DNA of 64,000 nt, taken from assembly GCA_001873365.1 (NCBI GenBank), contig MNYZ01000049.1, forward strand, positions 1-64,000, given 5' to 3'. The translations under genes were made by a program, and so were the position numbers. Origin of the DNA: Oscillatoriales cyanobacterium CG2_30_40_61 (GTDB lineage: Bacteria; Cyanobacteriota; Cyanobacteriia; Cyanobacteriales; Microcoleaceae). Below the pieces are notes generated by a model. The model made no database searches and had not been told where the DNA came from. It saw only the letters and a list, made by a program, of their open reading frames with translations. Below are positions 10,019 through 19,444 of the stretch, piece by piece (position 1 is the first letter of the stretch; each line of letters starts with the position of its first letter).

Positions 10019-10996
10019 ATGACTACTCCACTCAAAAATGCAGCTAAAATAAATATTTTGATTGTGGATGATACCCCCGATAACTTGCGATTGCTAACTA
10101 AAATTCTCCAGTCCCAGGGTTATATTGTTCGCAAATCTTTAAATGGTAGAATGGCACTTCAAGGAATTTATCGTGATCCGCCTAATCTGATTTTATTGGA
10201 TATTAATATGCCGGAGATGAATGGTTATGAAATTTGTCAAAAATTAAAAGAGTCGGAAACAACTGCCCAAATTCCTGTGATTTTTATTAGTGCTTTGGAA
10301 AGAATAGAAGATAAATTACGGGCTTTTGATTTGGGTGGGGTAGATTATATTACTAAACCGTTTCAAGAACAGGAAGTTTTAGTCCGGGTAAAAAATCAAT
10401 TATTAATTCAACAACAACACCAAGAATTAATTGAACAAAATCAACGGTTAGAGCAAGAAATTCAAGAACGGTTAAAAGCCGAAGCCGAAGTTAGACAGTT
10501 ATCCTTAACCGATGAATTAACTGGACTCTATAACCGCCGAGGCTTTTTTTTACTCGCTCAACAACAATTAAAAACTGCACAACGGACTCAAACTAACTGC
10601 TCTCTGATATTTGCTGATTTAGATGGTTTGAAAAAAATTAATGATACCCTCGGCCATGAATTGGGAGACAGAACAATTGTTGATGCGGCTAAAATTCTTA
10701 AACAAACTTTTAGAGATGCTGATATTTTAGCCCGATTTGGAGGAGATGAATTTACTATATTTATTTTGGGTGAAGAAACCTATCCTAATGATTTTAAAGC
10801 TCGGTTACAAAGTAATATTGATTTTTTTAATCAAAACTCTAATCGAGTCTATAAACTTTCGATTAGTATGGGCATACAACTCTGTGATATCTATGAAAAT
10901 TGTTCCCTGGAAGAATGGATAGCAAAAGCTGATCAACTCATGTATGAACATAAACAAACTAAATATAGCAAAAATAGCTATAACAATCCTGTTTGA
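10019..10996 (+). CDS. Response regulator with GGDEF diguanylate cyclase domain
   Basis: Receiver (ILIVDDTPDNLRLL..LILLDINMPEMNG), coiled linker, GGDEF motif (ARFGGDEFTIFILG). Confidence 0.95.
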   Translation: MTTPLKNAAKINILIVDDTPDNLRLLTKILQSQGYIVRKSLNGRMALQGIYRDPPNLILLDINMPEMNGYEICQKLKESETTAQIPVIFISALERIEDKLRAFDLGGVDYITKPFQEQEVLVRVKNQLLIQQQHQELIEQNQRLEQEIQERLKAEAEVRQLSLTDELTGLYNRRGFFLLAQQQLKTAQRTQTNCSLIFADLDGLKKINDTLGHELGDRTIVDAAKILKQTFRDADILARFGGDEFTIFILGEETYPNDFKARLQSNIDFFNQNSNRVYKLSISMGIQLCDIYENCSLEEWIAKADQLMYEHKQTKYSKNSYNNPV

Positions 10997-11334
10997 GTTG
11001 TGTTGAATAAGGGAACACCGGAACAGGTAATAGGGAATAGGGGTAATAATTCTGACTGTTTGATATCAGTATTGAAATGTTATAGCAGTCGCCACACCTA
11101 TTAGGACAAAGAGTGATGCTAAAAGCTAGACGGTGAAGTCTTTTCCTCCGGTGTTCCGGTGTTCCGGTGTTCCCTGTTCCGGTGTTCCCTGCTATACCAC
11201 TATTTAGGATTGCTATATTGACCATTATCCATTGCCTGATCTTTAATTTTAACTTGACTTTTGAGCTAAAATTTGATATTTTAAAAGTATTTAGATCAAA
11301 GTATTTCCTCTGAACACACTCAACTCTAAACCCG

Positions 11335-12171
11335 ATGAATATTATTGCTGATTTTCTATCTAAACCGGCTCCAACAAATTCCCCTCAAGTCAAAAAAAGT
11401 GGTCGAGGAATCCATATTAAATCTCCTCAAGAAATAGAAACTATGCGACAAGCAGCAAAAATTGTAGCAACGGTATTAAAAGAAATTTCAGAACGGGTTC
11501 AACCCGGGATGACCACGGCGGATTTAGATGCTTATGCAGAAAAACGGATTCGAGCCATGGGAGCAACCCCAAGTTTTAAAGGATATCATGGATTTCCGGC
11601 TTCTATTTGTGCTTCTATTAATAATGAAGTTGTTCATGGTATTCCTAACCGTAGAAAGGTGATTCGTACCGGGGATGTTTTAAAAGTTGATACCGGGGCT
11701 TATTATCAAGAATTTCATGGGGATTCTTGTATTACTATTGGGGTTGGTGAAGTTTCCCCAGAGGCAAAAAAATTAATCACAGTGGCTGAAGAAGCCTTAT
11801 ATAAAGGTATTGAACAGGTCAAAGCGGGAGCTTATTTACTCGATATTGCCGGAGCAGTTCAAGACTATACAGAAGCCAATGGTTATAAAATTGTAGAGGA
11901 ATTTACAGGTCATGGAGTGGGAAGAAATCTCCACGAAGAACCCTCGGTTTTTAATGCCCGTACCCATTCTTTACCTAATGTTAAATTGAAAGCGGGAATG
12001 ACCTTAGCTATTGAACCGATTCTAAATGCGGGTTCTCGATTTACAAAAATTTTATCCGACCGATGGACAGCCGTAACCATTGATAATGCCCTATCTGCTC
12101 AATTTGAACATACGGTTTTAGTAACAGAAACCGGCTATGAAATTTTAACTGATCGCTCTAATATCAGTTAA
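11335..12171 (+). CDS. map: Type I methionine aminopeptidase
   Basis: [76 protein letters not shown]. Confidence 0.96.
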   Translation: MNIIADFLSKPAPTNSPQVKKSGRGIHIKSPQEIETMRQAAKIVATVLKEISERVQPGMTTADLDAYAEKRIRAMGATPSFKGYHGFPASICASINNEVVHGIPNRRKVIRTGDVLKVDTGAYYQEFHGDSCITIGVGEVSPEAKKLITVAEEALYKGIEQVKAGAYLLDIAGAVQDYTEANGYKIVEEFTGHGVGRNLHEEPSVFNARTHSLPNVKLKAGMTLAIEPILNAGSRFTKILSDRWTAVTIDNALSAQFEHTVLVTETGYEILTDRSNIS

Positions 12172-12220
12172 CAGTAATCAGTCATCAGTTAACAGTTAAC
12201 AGTTAATTACCCATTAACCA

Positions 12221-12290
12221 TCACGGATTTAAGAGAATTACAAAGATTAAAATCCGTGAAATCCGTGAAATCCCCTTAAATCTGTGATCC
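12221..12290 (-). repeat. Dispersed 'atttaaggggatttcacggatttcacggatttt' intergenic repeat (reverse orientation relative to the copies at 14235 and 15209)
   Basis: Reverse complement matches the unit found on both sides of minC; also self-complementary ends (tcacggatttaag / cttaaatctgtga). Confidence 0.8.
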
Positions 12291-12315
12291 CCATTACCTA
12301 TTACCCATTTCCCCA

Positions 12316-12756
12316 ATGATTCGGATTCAAACAGTTAACTATTCTGAATATTTAACAGAAATTAAAGCAATTCGATATCAAGTTTTTGAACTTGAACAAG
12401 GAGTTGATCCTGAATTAGAATTTGATGGGGAAGATGAACTAGCCCAACATTTATTAGCCTATTTAGATGATTACCCGATTGGAACCCTGCGTATCCGTTA
12501 TTTAGACCCGGAAAAAGCTAAGATTGAACGGTTAGCTGTTCTGAATTCGGCTAGGGGAATGGGAATTGGTCGGCAATTAATGGAATGTGCTTTAGAAGCG
12601 ATCGCTCAAACTTCGATTAAAATAGTGATTATTAATGCTCAAGTTTATATTAAAAATCTCTATTTAAAATTAGGATTTGAAGCAATAGGAGAACCTTTTC
12701 TAGAAGCCGGAATTGCCCATATTAAAATGATTAAATATTTGGGAAATAGGGAATAG
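12316..12756 (+). CDS. GNAT family N-acetyltransferase
   Basis: EIKAIRYQVFELEQGVDPELEFDGED, ERLAVLNSARGMGIGRQLM acetyl-CoA binding motif. Confidence 0.9.
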   Translation: MIRIQTVNYSEYLTEIKAIRYQVFELEQGVDPELEFDGEDELAQHLLAYLDDYPIGTLRIRYLDPEKAKIERLAVLNSARGMGIGRQLMECALEAIAQTSIKIVIINAQVYIKNLYLKLGFEAIGEPFLEAGIAHIKMIKYLGNRE

Positions 12757-12840
12757 CAACAGTCATAAATCAACCCAAATCAAACGAGGGTTTGAAGACA
12801 AAACCCCTACTATAAAAAATAATAAACACCTCACGAATTT

Positions 12841-13287
12841 CTATGGTTTATCTGGGCTTTTCTCCCGTTGGGTGGGAGGAGCTTTTAACTCAGATTTAAT
12901 AGGAGTTGATTTTTTCGGTTGGGGAGTGGGGGAAGGTTGGGGTTTAGTTTCCTCAATTTTCTCATCTTTGGGAGATTCGGATTCAATTTCCGGGGGAGAA
13001 GACTCAGCCATAACTAATCCCTGTTGTTTCACCCGACGAATCAATAAATTAGCCACTAATGCGGTAGCCCGGTTATCACTTTCTAAATTAAATTCCGAAT
13101 CATCGGTATCTATTTCTACATAACGAGATACCACTTCCATGATTTCTTTTCGCATGGCTTCCACCATTTCCGCCGATAGATCAGCCCGGTCGTGGGCTAA
13201 GACCAACTTCAGGCGACGTTTAGCCTCCTCTCGACTGGTTTGATGAGTTCGAGGAAAAAGTCTTTCTATGAGTTCATTAATTTTCAT
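12841..13287 (-). CDS. minE: Cell division topological specificity factor MinE with Pro/Ser/Lys-rich C-terminal extension
   Basis: [38 protein letters not shown]; immediately downstream of minD. Confidence 0.93.
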   Translation of the reverse strand: MKINELIERLFPRTHQTSREEAKRRLKLVLAHDRADLSAEMVEAMRKEIMEVVSRYVEIDTDDSEFNLESDNRATALVANLLIRRVKQQGLVMAESSPPEIESESPKDEKIEETKPQPSPTPQPKKSTPIKSELKAPPTQREKSPDKP

Positions 13288-13343
13288 TGGGGTTTACAGG
13301 ATGAATACAGAAGCGGTCAGAGCAACAATTTCAAGATATATTT

Positions 13344-14150
13344 TTAGCCAACTTTAGGGGAAAGCAAACGACGCAATTTAGCAAAAAACCCTTCTGGACG
13401 GGGGTTAAGGTCAAGGAAAGCCACTTTTTCTCCTTCAATTCGACGCACCACATTTGTGAACGCTTGAGCCGCTTGGGAGGGGGTTTCCGATAACACTAAA
13501 GGTTCCCCTTTATTGGTGGAAATAATCACATTTTCATCATCGGGAACTACCCCAATTAAAGGAATCGCTAAAATTTCTTCCACATCCTGTACCGACATCA
13601 TATCGTTAGTTTCCACCATTAAAGGCTTAATCCGATTAATTAATAACCGAATTTGTTTAACCGAATTAGCCTCTAATAAACCAATAACTCGATCCGCATC
13701 TCTAACGGCTGAAATCTCTGGAGTCGTGACAATAATTGCTTCTTTAGCCGGAGCGATCGCATTTTGAAACCCCTGTTCAATTCCCGCCGGACAATCAATA
13801 ATAATATAGTCATATTTCCCCTCTAACATCGCCACTAATTGTTTCATTTGATCTGGTGTAACAGCTTCTTTCATCCGGTTTTGAGCCGCGGGTAAAAGCA
13901 CTAAACGGGATTCTCGTTTATCTTTAACTAAAGCTTGTTCCAGGCGACATTCCCCCGATAAGACTTCCATTGCCGTATAAACAATCCGATTTTCTAAACC
14001 CAAGAGTAAGTCTAAATTTCTCAAGCCAAAATCCGCATCAATTACTACAACAGAGTGGCCCCGTTTTGCCAAACTCATACCCAAATTAGCGGTACAAGTA
14101 GTTTTTCCCACCCCTCCTTTTCCAGAGGTAATCACAATAACACGACTCAT
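13344..14150 (-). CDS. minD: Septum site-determining ATPase MinD (ORF track start 14174; likely start MSRVIVITSGKGG)
   Basis: Deviant Walker A SGKGGVGKTTCTANLG, C-terminal amphipathic helix FFAKLRRLLS. Confidence 0.96.
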   Translation of the reverse strand: MSRVIVITSGKGGVGKTTCTANLGMSLAKRGHSVVVIDADFGLRNLDLLLGLENRIVYTAMEVLSGECRLEQALVKDKRESRLVLLPAAQNRMKEAVTPDQMKQLVAMLEGKYDYIIIDCPAGIEQGFQNAIAPAKEAIIVTTPEISAVRDADRVIGLLEANSVKQIRLLINRIKPLMVETNDMMSVQDVEEILAIPLIGVVPDDENVIISTNKGEPLVLSETPSQAAQAFTNVVRRIEGEKVAFLDLNPRPEGFFAKLRRLLSPKVG

Positions 14151-14234
14151 ATTTTTAAAATTTGTATTCAGCAATAATCGATCCGGTGTTCAGGATACCT
14201 TATTTCATCCACATTTGGCGCATCACCCATCACC

Positions 14235-14311
14235 GATCACGGATTTAAGAGGATTTCACGGATTTCACAGATTTTAATTTGTCCCCCAATCAAGTCGAGG
14301 GCTGGCTTAAT
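14235..14311 (+). repeat. Dispersed 'atcacggatttaagaggatttcacggatttcacagattttaat..gtcccccaatcaagtcgagggc' repeat
   Basis: Near-identical to the copy at 15209-15310 on the other side of minC. Confidence 0.85.
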
Positions 14312-14359
14312 CCCCATTACCTATTACCCATTACCCTGTTACTGAGCGAAGTCGAAGTA

Positions 14360-15190
14360 TTACCCATTATCCATGGTCAATACTCTAGCCTTGGCCACTT
14401 CCTTCGCCGGACTAATCCGAATTCCTGTAGTATTGACATAGGCGACTTCCGGGTAAAACTGTTCGGGGGAGGTTTCTGGCCCCCGCGCCACCTGATCCGC
14501 AATCCGAATTAACTTAGGTTCCATTTGCAAAGCCATAATTAAACTATTCCGGTTGCCTTTTGCCCCGGCGTGGGCATTTCCCCGCAACCGTCCCCAAATA
14601 ATAATATCTCCATCGGCAATCACCGAACTCCCCGGGTTCACATCCCCGACAATCACAATCGTCCCTGGATGACGAATATCCACCCCAGATCGTACAGTCA
14701 TTTTCAAATATAATGGCTCCGCTAACGGGGCTGTAGCTGTCTCTGGCAGGGGTTGAGCCAAGGTTTCTCGTTCCATATCCTGATCAACGCTATAACCTGC
14801 CATAGCGGCTGCTACTGCGGTTTGGCGACGACTGGTTTTAACCCGTTTAAGTTGGAGTTGGACTTCCGTTAGTGCCTCCGCAATATCTTGGAGTTGACGC
14901 CCATCTAATAACCGATTTTCTGCGATTAGATGAACTTCTGTATAATCTTGTTCTGCGTGTTCACCACCGTTAAGGCGGTGTTTTAACTGTTGCCAGATTT
15001 CTGTCCAGGTATGATTTAGGTTAGTATTAATCTCGGTATCTTCGCGGTTGTTTTCCGGCGGTAAAAATAACAATAACCTTCCCGTTTCAGTTTTGAACCG
15101 AACTTGTAAATTAGGATCAATCTCAGGTGAAATTACGGGAGATTCAGATTCAGTTATGATCGGTTCAGAGGTGGGAGTATCTAAAGACAT
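14360..15190 (-). CDS. minC: Septum site-determining protein MinC
   Basis: C-terminal domain VRSGVDIRHPGTIVIVGDVNPGSSVIADGDIIIWGRLRGNAHAGAKGN. Confidence 0.95.
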   Translation of the reverse strand: MSLDTPTSEPIITESESPVISPEIDPNLQVRFKTETGRLLLFLPPENNREDTEINTNLNHTWTEIWQQLKHRLNGGEHAEQDYTEVHLIAENRLLDGRQLQDIAEALTEVQLQLKRVKTSRRQTAVAAAMAGYSVDQDMERETLAQPLPETATAPLAEPLYLKMTVRSGVDIRHPGTIVIVGDVNPGSSVIADGDIIIWGRLRGNAHAGAKGNRNSLIMALQMEPKLIRIADQVARGPETSPEQFYPEVAYVNTTGIRISPAKEVAKARVLTMDNG

Positions 15191-15208
15191 ATTTAGAAGG
15201 GAATAGGG

Positions 15209-15310
15209 ATCACGGATTTAAGAGGATTTCACGGATTTCACGGATTTTAATCTGTCCCCCAATCAAGTCGAGGGCAGGCCCCCAATCAAGTCAAGGGCTG
15301 GGTTAATCTG
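15209..15310 (+). repeat. Dispersed 'cacggatttaagaggatttcacggatttcacggattttaat' repeat with internally duplicated ccccaatcaagtcragggc unit
   Basis: Direct sequence comparison with the copy at 14235. Confidence 0.85.
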
Positions 15311-15355
15311 CGTAATCATTTAATTATTGTAAGCGATCAGGGACAATCCCTACCC

Positions 15356-15393
15356 CCCCTGTAGAGACGTTGCATGCAACGTCTCTACAGGGG
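15356..15393. repeat. Perfect 38-bp palindrome CCCCTGTAGAGACGTTGCA|TGCAACGTCTCTACAGGGG
   Basis: Arms are exact reverse complements; second copy at 62965-63004. Confidence 0.97.
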
Positions 15394-15430
15394 TGAAGGC
15401 TAAAATATATAATTTTAATTTCCAACAGAA

Positions 15431-16843
15431 TTAAATTTCTTTCACTCTTTTCTGCATATTAATTTTCTTCCATAATTCCTGTTTAATTCGGTTAAGAATT
15501 GAAGCTTCATCTAAGGTTTCTAAAATATGTTGAACTACGGCTTTTGGCCCCTCATCTCCCCAGGATGCACCATTGGCTAAATAGGCTTTTGTTACCTGTC
15601 CAATAGCATAACCAGAAACCCCGGCGATCGCAGCTTGGGGAATAGCCACAGATAGATAGGGAATTAATGATAATCCCCCGGTGGCTGGGGCGGTTAATCC
15701 TAATATACTTTTTAACGAACTTAAACCAAAATTTGCCACTAATTCACTGGCGGTAATTCCTCCCATACTTAAAGCAATTTTTTGTAATAATTCTACCGCC
15801 CCCTGTTGAGTCATGGAAATTCCATATAATTTAGATAGGGTTAAAATTAATGCCACATCGATCATGGCTCCGCTTAATAAATCAATCATCATCATTGGGT
15901 TTAAGGCGATCGCAATTGATTTTGTGATCACCCCATTCCAAATCACCCGGTTAGCACTTTCTTCTCTAATTTCCATTTTTCGCCGGACTAATTTCTCGTT
16001 AATATCTCCGGCATATAACATCGTATTTAAGGCGACTAATGATTTCCCTTCCCGATCTAAAATCTCTAAAATTTTTAACTTTAATTCCTCAATTTGAGGC
16101 TCTCCCCTATTAATTTCGGCGCTGAAAGTTCCATCGGGACGACGAATAGCTTTAGCTACTAAAGGTGAAGCCGCCGCCATCACAATTTCATCAGGAGATA
16201 ATAATTCTTTGACTCTTTCATCCCTAATTTTTTCATAAATCGCCTGTCGATCTGCTTCAGGATATTGATCAATTTTATTAAAGACTAATAATATTGGTTT
16301 TCCCGCCTCTCGCAACTCTCCAAGGGCATCATATTCAACTTGGGTAATATCCCCAGAAATCACAAATAATAATAAATCAACTTGTTGCGCCACCTGACGG
16401 GCAATTTGTTCCCGGGTTTCCCCATCTACTTCGTCAATTCCTGGGGTATCAATTAGTTCAATTTGAGAAATTTTATAGGAAACCGTAGGAATATTAGAGG
16501 TAGAATTTACCGTCATTTCCCAGGGCTGAATTTGAGTAGTTTGGGTGACACCATGAATCGGGCCAGTAATAAATACTTCTTGACCTAATAAAGCATTTAA
16601 AACCGAAGATTTTCCCCTTCCAACCATACCAAATACGGCAATTTGTACACAGGTACGGTCTAATTTATCCATCATTCTTTGCAACCCCCCAATATCGGGT
16701 TCTAAACCTTCCCTTTCTGTGGGAGTTAAGTCAAGATGGTCTACAATCTCCCGTAGGGCGTCTTGGGCGTGACGTAAATTGAGTTCTGCTTGGAGGTCAG
16801 TGAAACTTAGTAGGGTTGTATTAAGTTCGTCATCTAAAGTCAT
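15431..16843 (-). CDS. Era-like/DUF697-type GTP-binding membrane-associated protein
   Basis: G1 GMVGRGKSSVLNAL, G3 IDTPGIDE, G4 FNKID; C-terminal hydrophobic helices. Confidence 0.85.
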   Translation of the reverse strand: MTLDDELNTTLLSFTDLQAELNLRHAQDALREIVDHLDLTPTEREGLEPDIGGLQRMMDKLDRTCVQIAVFGMVGRGKSSVLNALLGQEVFITGPIHGVTQTTQIQPWEMTVNSTSNIPTVSYKISQIELIDTPGIDEVDGETREQIARQVAQQVDLLLFVISGDITQVEYDALGELREAGKPILLVFNKIDQYPEADRQAIYEKIRDERVKELLSPDEIVMAAASPLVAKAIRRPDGTFSAEINRGEPQIEELKLKILEILDREGKSLVALNTMLYAGDINEKLVRRKMEIREESANRVIWNGVITKSIAIALNPMMMIDLLSGAMIDVALILTLSKLYGISMTQQGAVELLQKIALSMGGITASELVANFGLSSLKSILGLTAPATGGLSLIPYLSVAIPQAAIAGVSGYAIGQVTKAYLANGASWGDEGPKAVVQHILETLDEASILNRIKQELWKKINMQKRVKEI

Positions 16844-16860
16844 AAAAACCTCGTTAAATA

Positions 16861-16930
16861 GGGAACAGGGAACAGGGAACAGGGAACAGGGGATAGGGAA
16901 TTACGAATTACGAATTACGAATTACGAATG
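16861..16930. repeat. Tandem heptamers (gggaaca)n followed by (attacga)n
   Basis: gggaacagggaacagggaacagggaaca..attacgaattacgaattacgaattacga. Confidence 0.9.
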
Positions 16931-16982
16931 GGAATTAAATAAAAATCAATTGTAAACAAAGCCTAAATTAGTTTTAACCCTT

Positions 16983-17606
16983 CTATAAATCGAAAATCTG
17001 CTGTGCGGATAAGTTGAACTGGGGAAAGGTTGGGGAAATCAGGGTTGTGTTCTCTCTAAATGGATTCATTTGATATTCCCCATCCTCTAAATTACAAACA
17101 AATAATGTAGGTTGCTTGGGGCTACCAATAAACTTTCTCGGCCCCAATGCTGCGTAATCCAGAATCCAATATTCTTCAATTCCCATTTCTTCATAATCTC
17201 GAAATTTATTATAATAATCATCACGCCAATTCGTTGAAACCACTTCGACAATTAATTTCACTGAATCATAATTTTCGATAATTGATTCCCTTTCCCATCG
17301 GGGTTCAGACCCTAAAACTTCTTGATTTAAAACAATAATATCCGGTTCATAACCAGATTGTCCACGTTTGGGTTTGATAATTGATTCTCTAGGAATAGTC
17401 CAAATGCCACCTTTCCCTATTTGCCTGATTATAATTAATAATTGTTCCATCAGGGAACCGGTTAGATTTGAATGTTTTCCCCTGGGTTTGGGCATTTCAA
17501 CAATTACTCCTTCATGTAGTTCGTAACGAACTTCTGAGTTTTCGGGATACCAGTTGATAAATTCATCAAAGCTGTAAAATTTGGGTTTGGTTTGGGCTGG
17601 AATCAT
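16983..17606 (-). CDS. Uma2 family (DUF820) putative PD-(D/E)XK endonuclease
   Basis: YELHEGVIVEMPKPRGKHSNLTGSL, YEPDIIVL, VKLIVEVVSTNWRDDYYNKFRDYEEMGIEEYWILD. Confidence 0.9.
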   Translation of the reverse strand: MIPAQTKPKFYSFDEFINWYPENSEVRYELHEGVIVEMPKPRGKHSNLTGSLMEQLLIIIRQIGKGGIWTIPRESIIKPKRGQSGYEPDIIVLNQEVLGSEPRWERESIIENYDSVKLIVEVVSTNWRDDYYNKFRDYEEMGIEEYWILDYAALGPRKFIGSPKQPTLFVCNLEDGEYQMNPFRENTTLISPTFPQFNLSAQQIFDL

Positions 17607-17684
17607 AGATTTTTTAGGAAAGTATTAGTGTGCCAAAAAAAGTCAGTTATTGGGTTAATAAAAAAATTTCGCTGTCGGAAGATT

Positions 17685-18977
17685 TTACCTGATGAAAGAC
17701 AAATCAACCCCGCCAAAGTTGGTACTTAAAGCAATATTTAAGTTTTCTAAGACTTTTATTAACCAGAGAACTCCATCTTGAGAACAGGACTCGTAATGAT
17801 TAAATAAAATAGCAAATCGTTTTTCTAGGTAGGGTTTGATTTTTCGACAAATTAAAACTATTTTGAGTAATAAACCTACAGTCATAGTTGGGCCCACATT
17901 AGCAATTAAGTCAATAAACACAAAATGATTAGGTTTTTGGGGACTTTCAACCACCAGAAAGTTTAAGATCTGGTTACAGGTTCTCAGTAGGAGAAATTCA
18001 CTAAAATTTTCCTCATCACTATGGGGAATGATATTCTGTAATTGCTTGTATAATTTATCATTAAATTGATTACGGATATAGGATGAATCAATTGACGTTT
18101 GGCTGATATATTCATACAAACTATTTTTAAAATCTCGGAAAGATTGATTAGGTTTAGTTTGAGATAGAAAACCTTGAGCTAAATCTTTATAGGTTTGTGA
18201 TCCTTCTATTTTACCTACAAATTGTTTCAGGGCGGCAAACAGTTCTCGATTATTTAAAAAGGTGGGATTGGGAACCGGAGAAACAATTTTTCTAGCCGCT
18301 TCTAGGGATGTGCGTCGGGCGATGGTGGCGAGTCGCATTTGATGGGCTACATACTGAGACAAATCAAGTTCAAATTTTCGTTGTTTTTGAACTTGAATTA
18401 GTTGAATCATCTGTTGATGTTCGTAGGAACTATCGTCACTGAGTAAACAATGTTTATAAAGGTAGGGATAGCGAGGAATTAAAATTCTTAGGGGTTCGGA
18501 AGCTTGGGCTTTATAATCTAATTCTTGCCGTTGATTAATCACTTCTGCAAATCGTTTTAGGGCGAGATACTGTTCACTTTTGGTAAATTCATAAACCAAA
18601 TCTCCCAACTGACGAATATTTCGAGCATAGGAATAAACTTTGCGAATTTTAGGAATAGACTCATCAAAAAGCTGAATTAATTTATTAATTGCTGCTTTGC
18701 GTTGGGGAGAAGTATGCCAGCAATTAATTAAAATATAACAACAGCGATTCAGGATATGATTAAAGTCCTGAACCTGTAATTTAGATAGGACTAATTTATT
18801 TAAGGCTTGAGAAACCTCTAAATCTGGATATCCCGCTCCTTCAATTAATAATAAATTTAGCCTTTCTATCAGTTGATCAGGCTCATCTATTTCTACCCTT
18901 TCTAGCAAATGATCATAGATAATTTGTTCTTCTTTGAGGGTGGCGCGATTAAAAGAATTTCCTAGATTGTTGTTCAT
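17685..18977 (-). CDS. Hypothetical protein, helix-rich, unknown function
   Basis: Long intact 430-aa ORF; no family recognised. Confidence 0.75.
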   Translation of the reverse strand: MNNNLGNSFNRATLKEEQIIYDHLLERVEIDEPDQLIERLNLLLIEGAGYPDLEVSQALNKLVLSKLQVQDFNHILNRCCYILINCWHTSPQRKAAINKLIQLFDESIPKIRKVYSYARNIRQLGDLVYEFTKSEQYLALKRFAEVINQRQELDYKAQASEPLRILIPRYPYLYKHCLLSDDSSYEHQQMIQLIQVQKQRKFELDLSQYVAHQMRLATIARRTSLEAARKIVSPVPNPTFLNNRELFAALKQFVGKIEGSQTYKDLAQGFLSQTKPNQSFRDFKNSLYEYISQTSIDSSYIRNQFNDKLYKQLQNIIPHSDEENFSEFLLLRTCNQILNFLVVESPQKPNHFVFIDLIANVGPTMTVGLLLKIVLICRKIKPYLEKRFAILFNHYESCSQDGVLWLIKVLENLNIALSTNFGGVDLSFIR

Positions 18978-19444
18978 TTTTGATTACCCATCTACTCAAT
19001 TTGAGTGTGATTGTCTGGTTAGGTTTTATGATCACAATAAATCTATGATGTTGACCCTGATTAAATTTTAAAATCGACAATAAAATAGCGGTGTGGAGAC
19101 CGGAATATTTGGTCGAGTTACAGATGATAGAACTTAGATTAAAAACCATGAAAAAAGTTATTTAAAATAAGTTCAACCCTTGATATCGCCGACATCTCCT
19201 AGAATGTATCGGTCATCCTGACCCGGAACACTAACACCGCCATTCAGTTGAACAGATTTGATAAAATAACTATTAGGGAGAATAGTTGCAACTAATAATA
19301 TATTTTCTGTGCTTTTTATGCTATTTTCAACAATTAGGGCTGAAATCGCAATCAATCTCAATAAAAATCGCTACAAAACCCGTGATATTTTAGAATATCA
19401 TATCTGGGTAATCAATAATCATCAATTTTCAAGAGTTTCAGAGA

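Noticed and set aside
10959-11225. 88-aa minus-strand ORF after the GGDEF gene
   Set aside because: Composed of the ccggtgttcc/ggaacaccgg intergenic repeats (NTGTGNTGTPEHR); repeat-derived, not a gene.
16861-16930. Possible CRISPR or origin iterons
   Set aside because: Pure tandem heptamers without spacers, of two different units; generic cyanobacterial low-complexity repeats.
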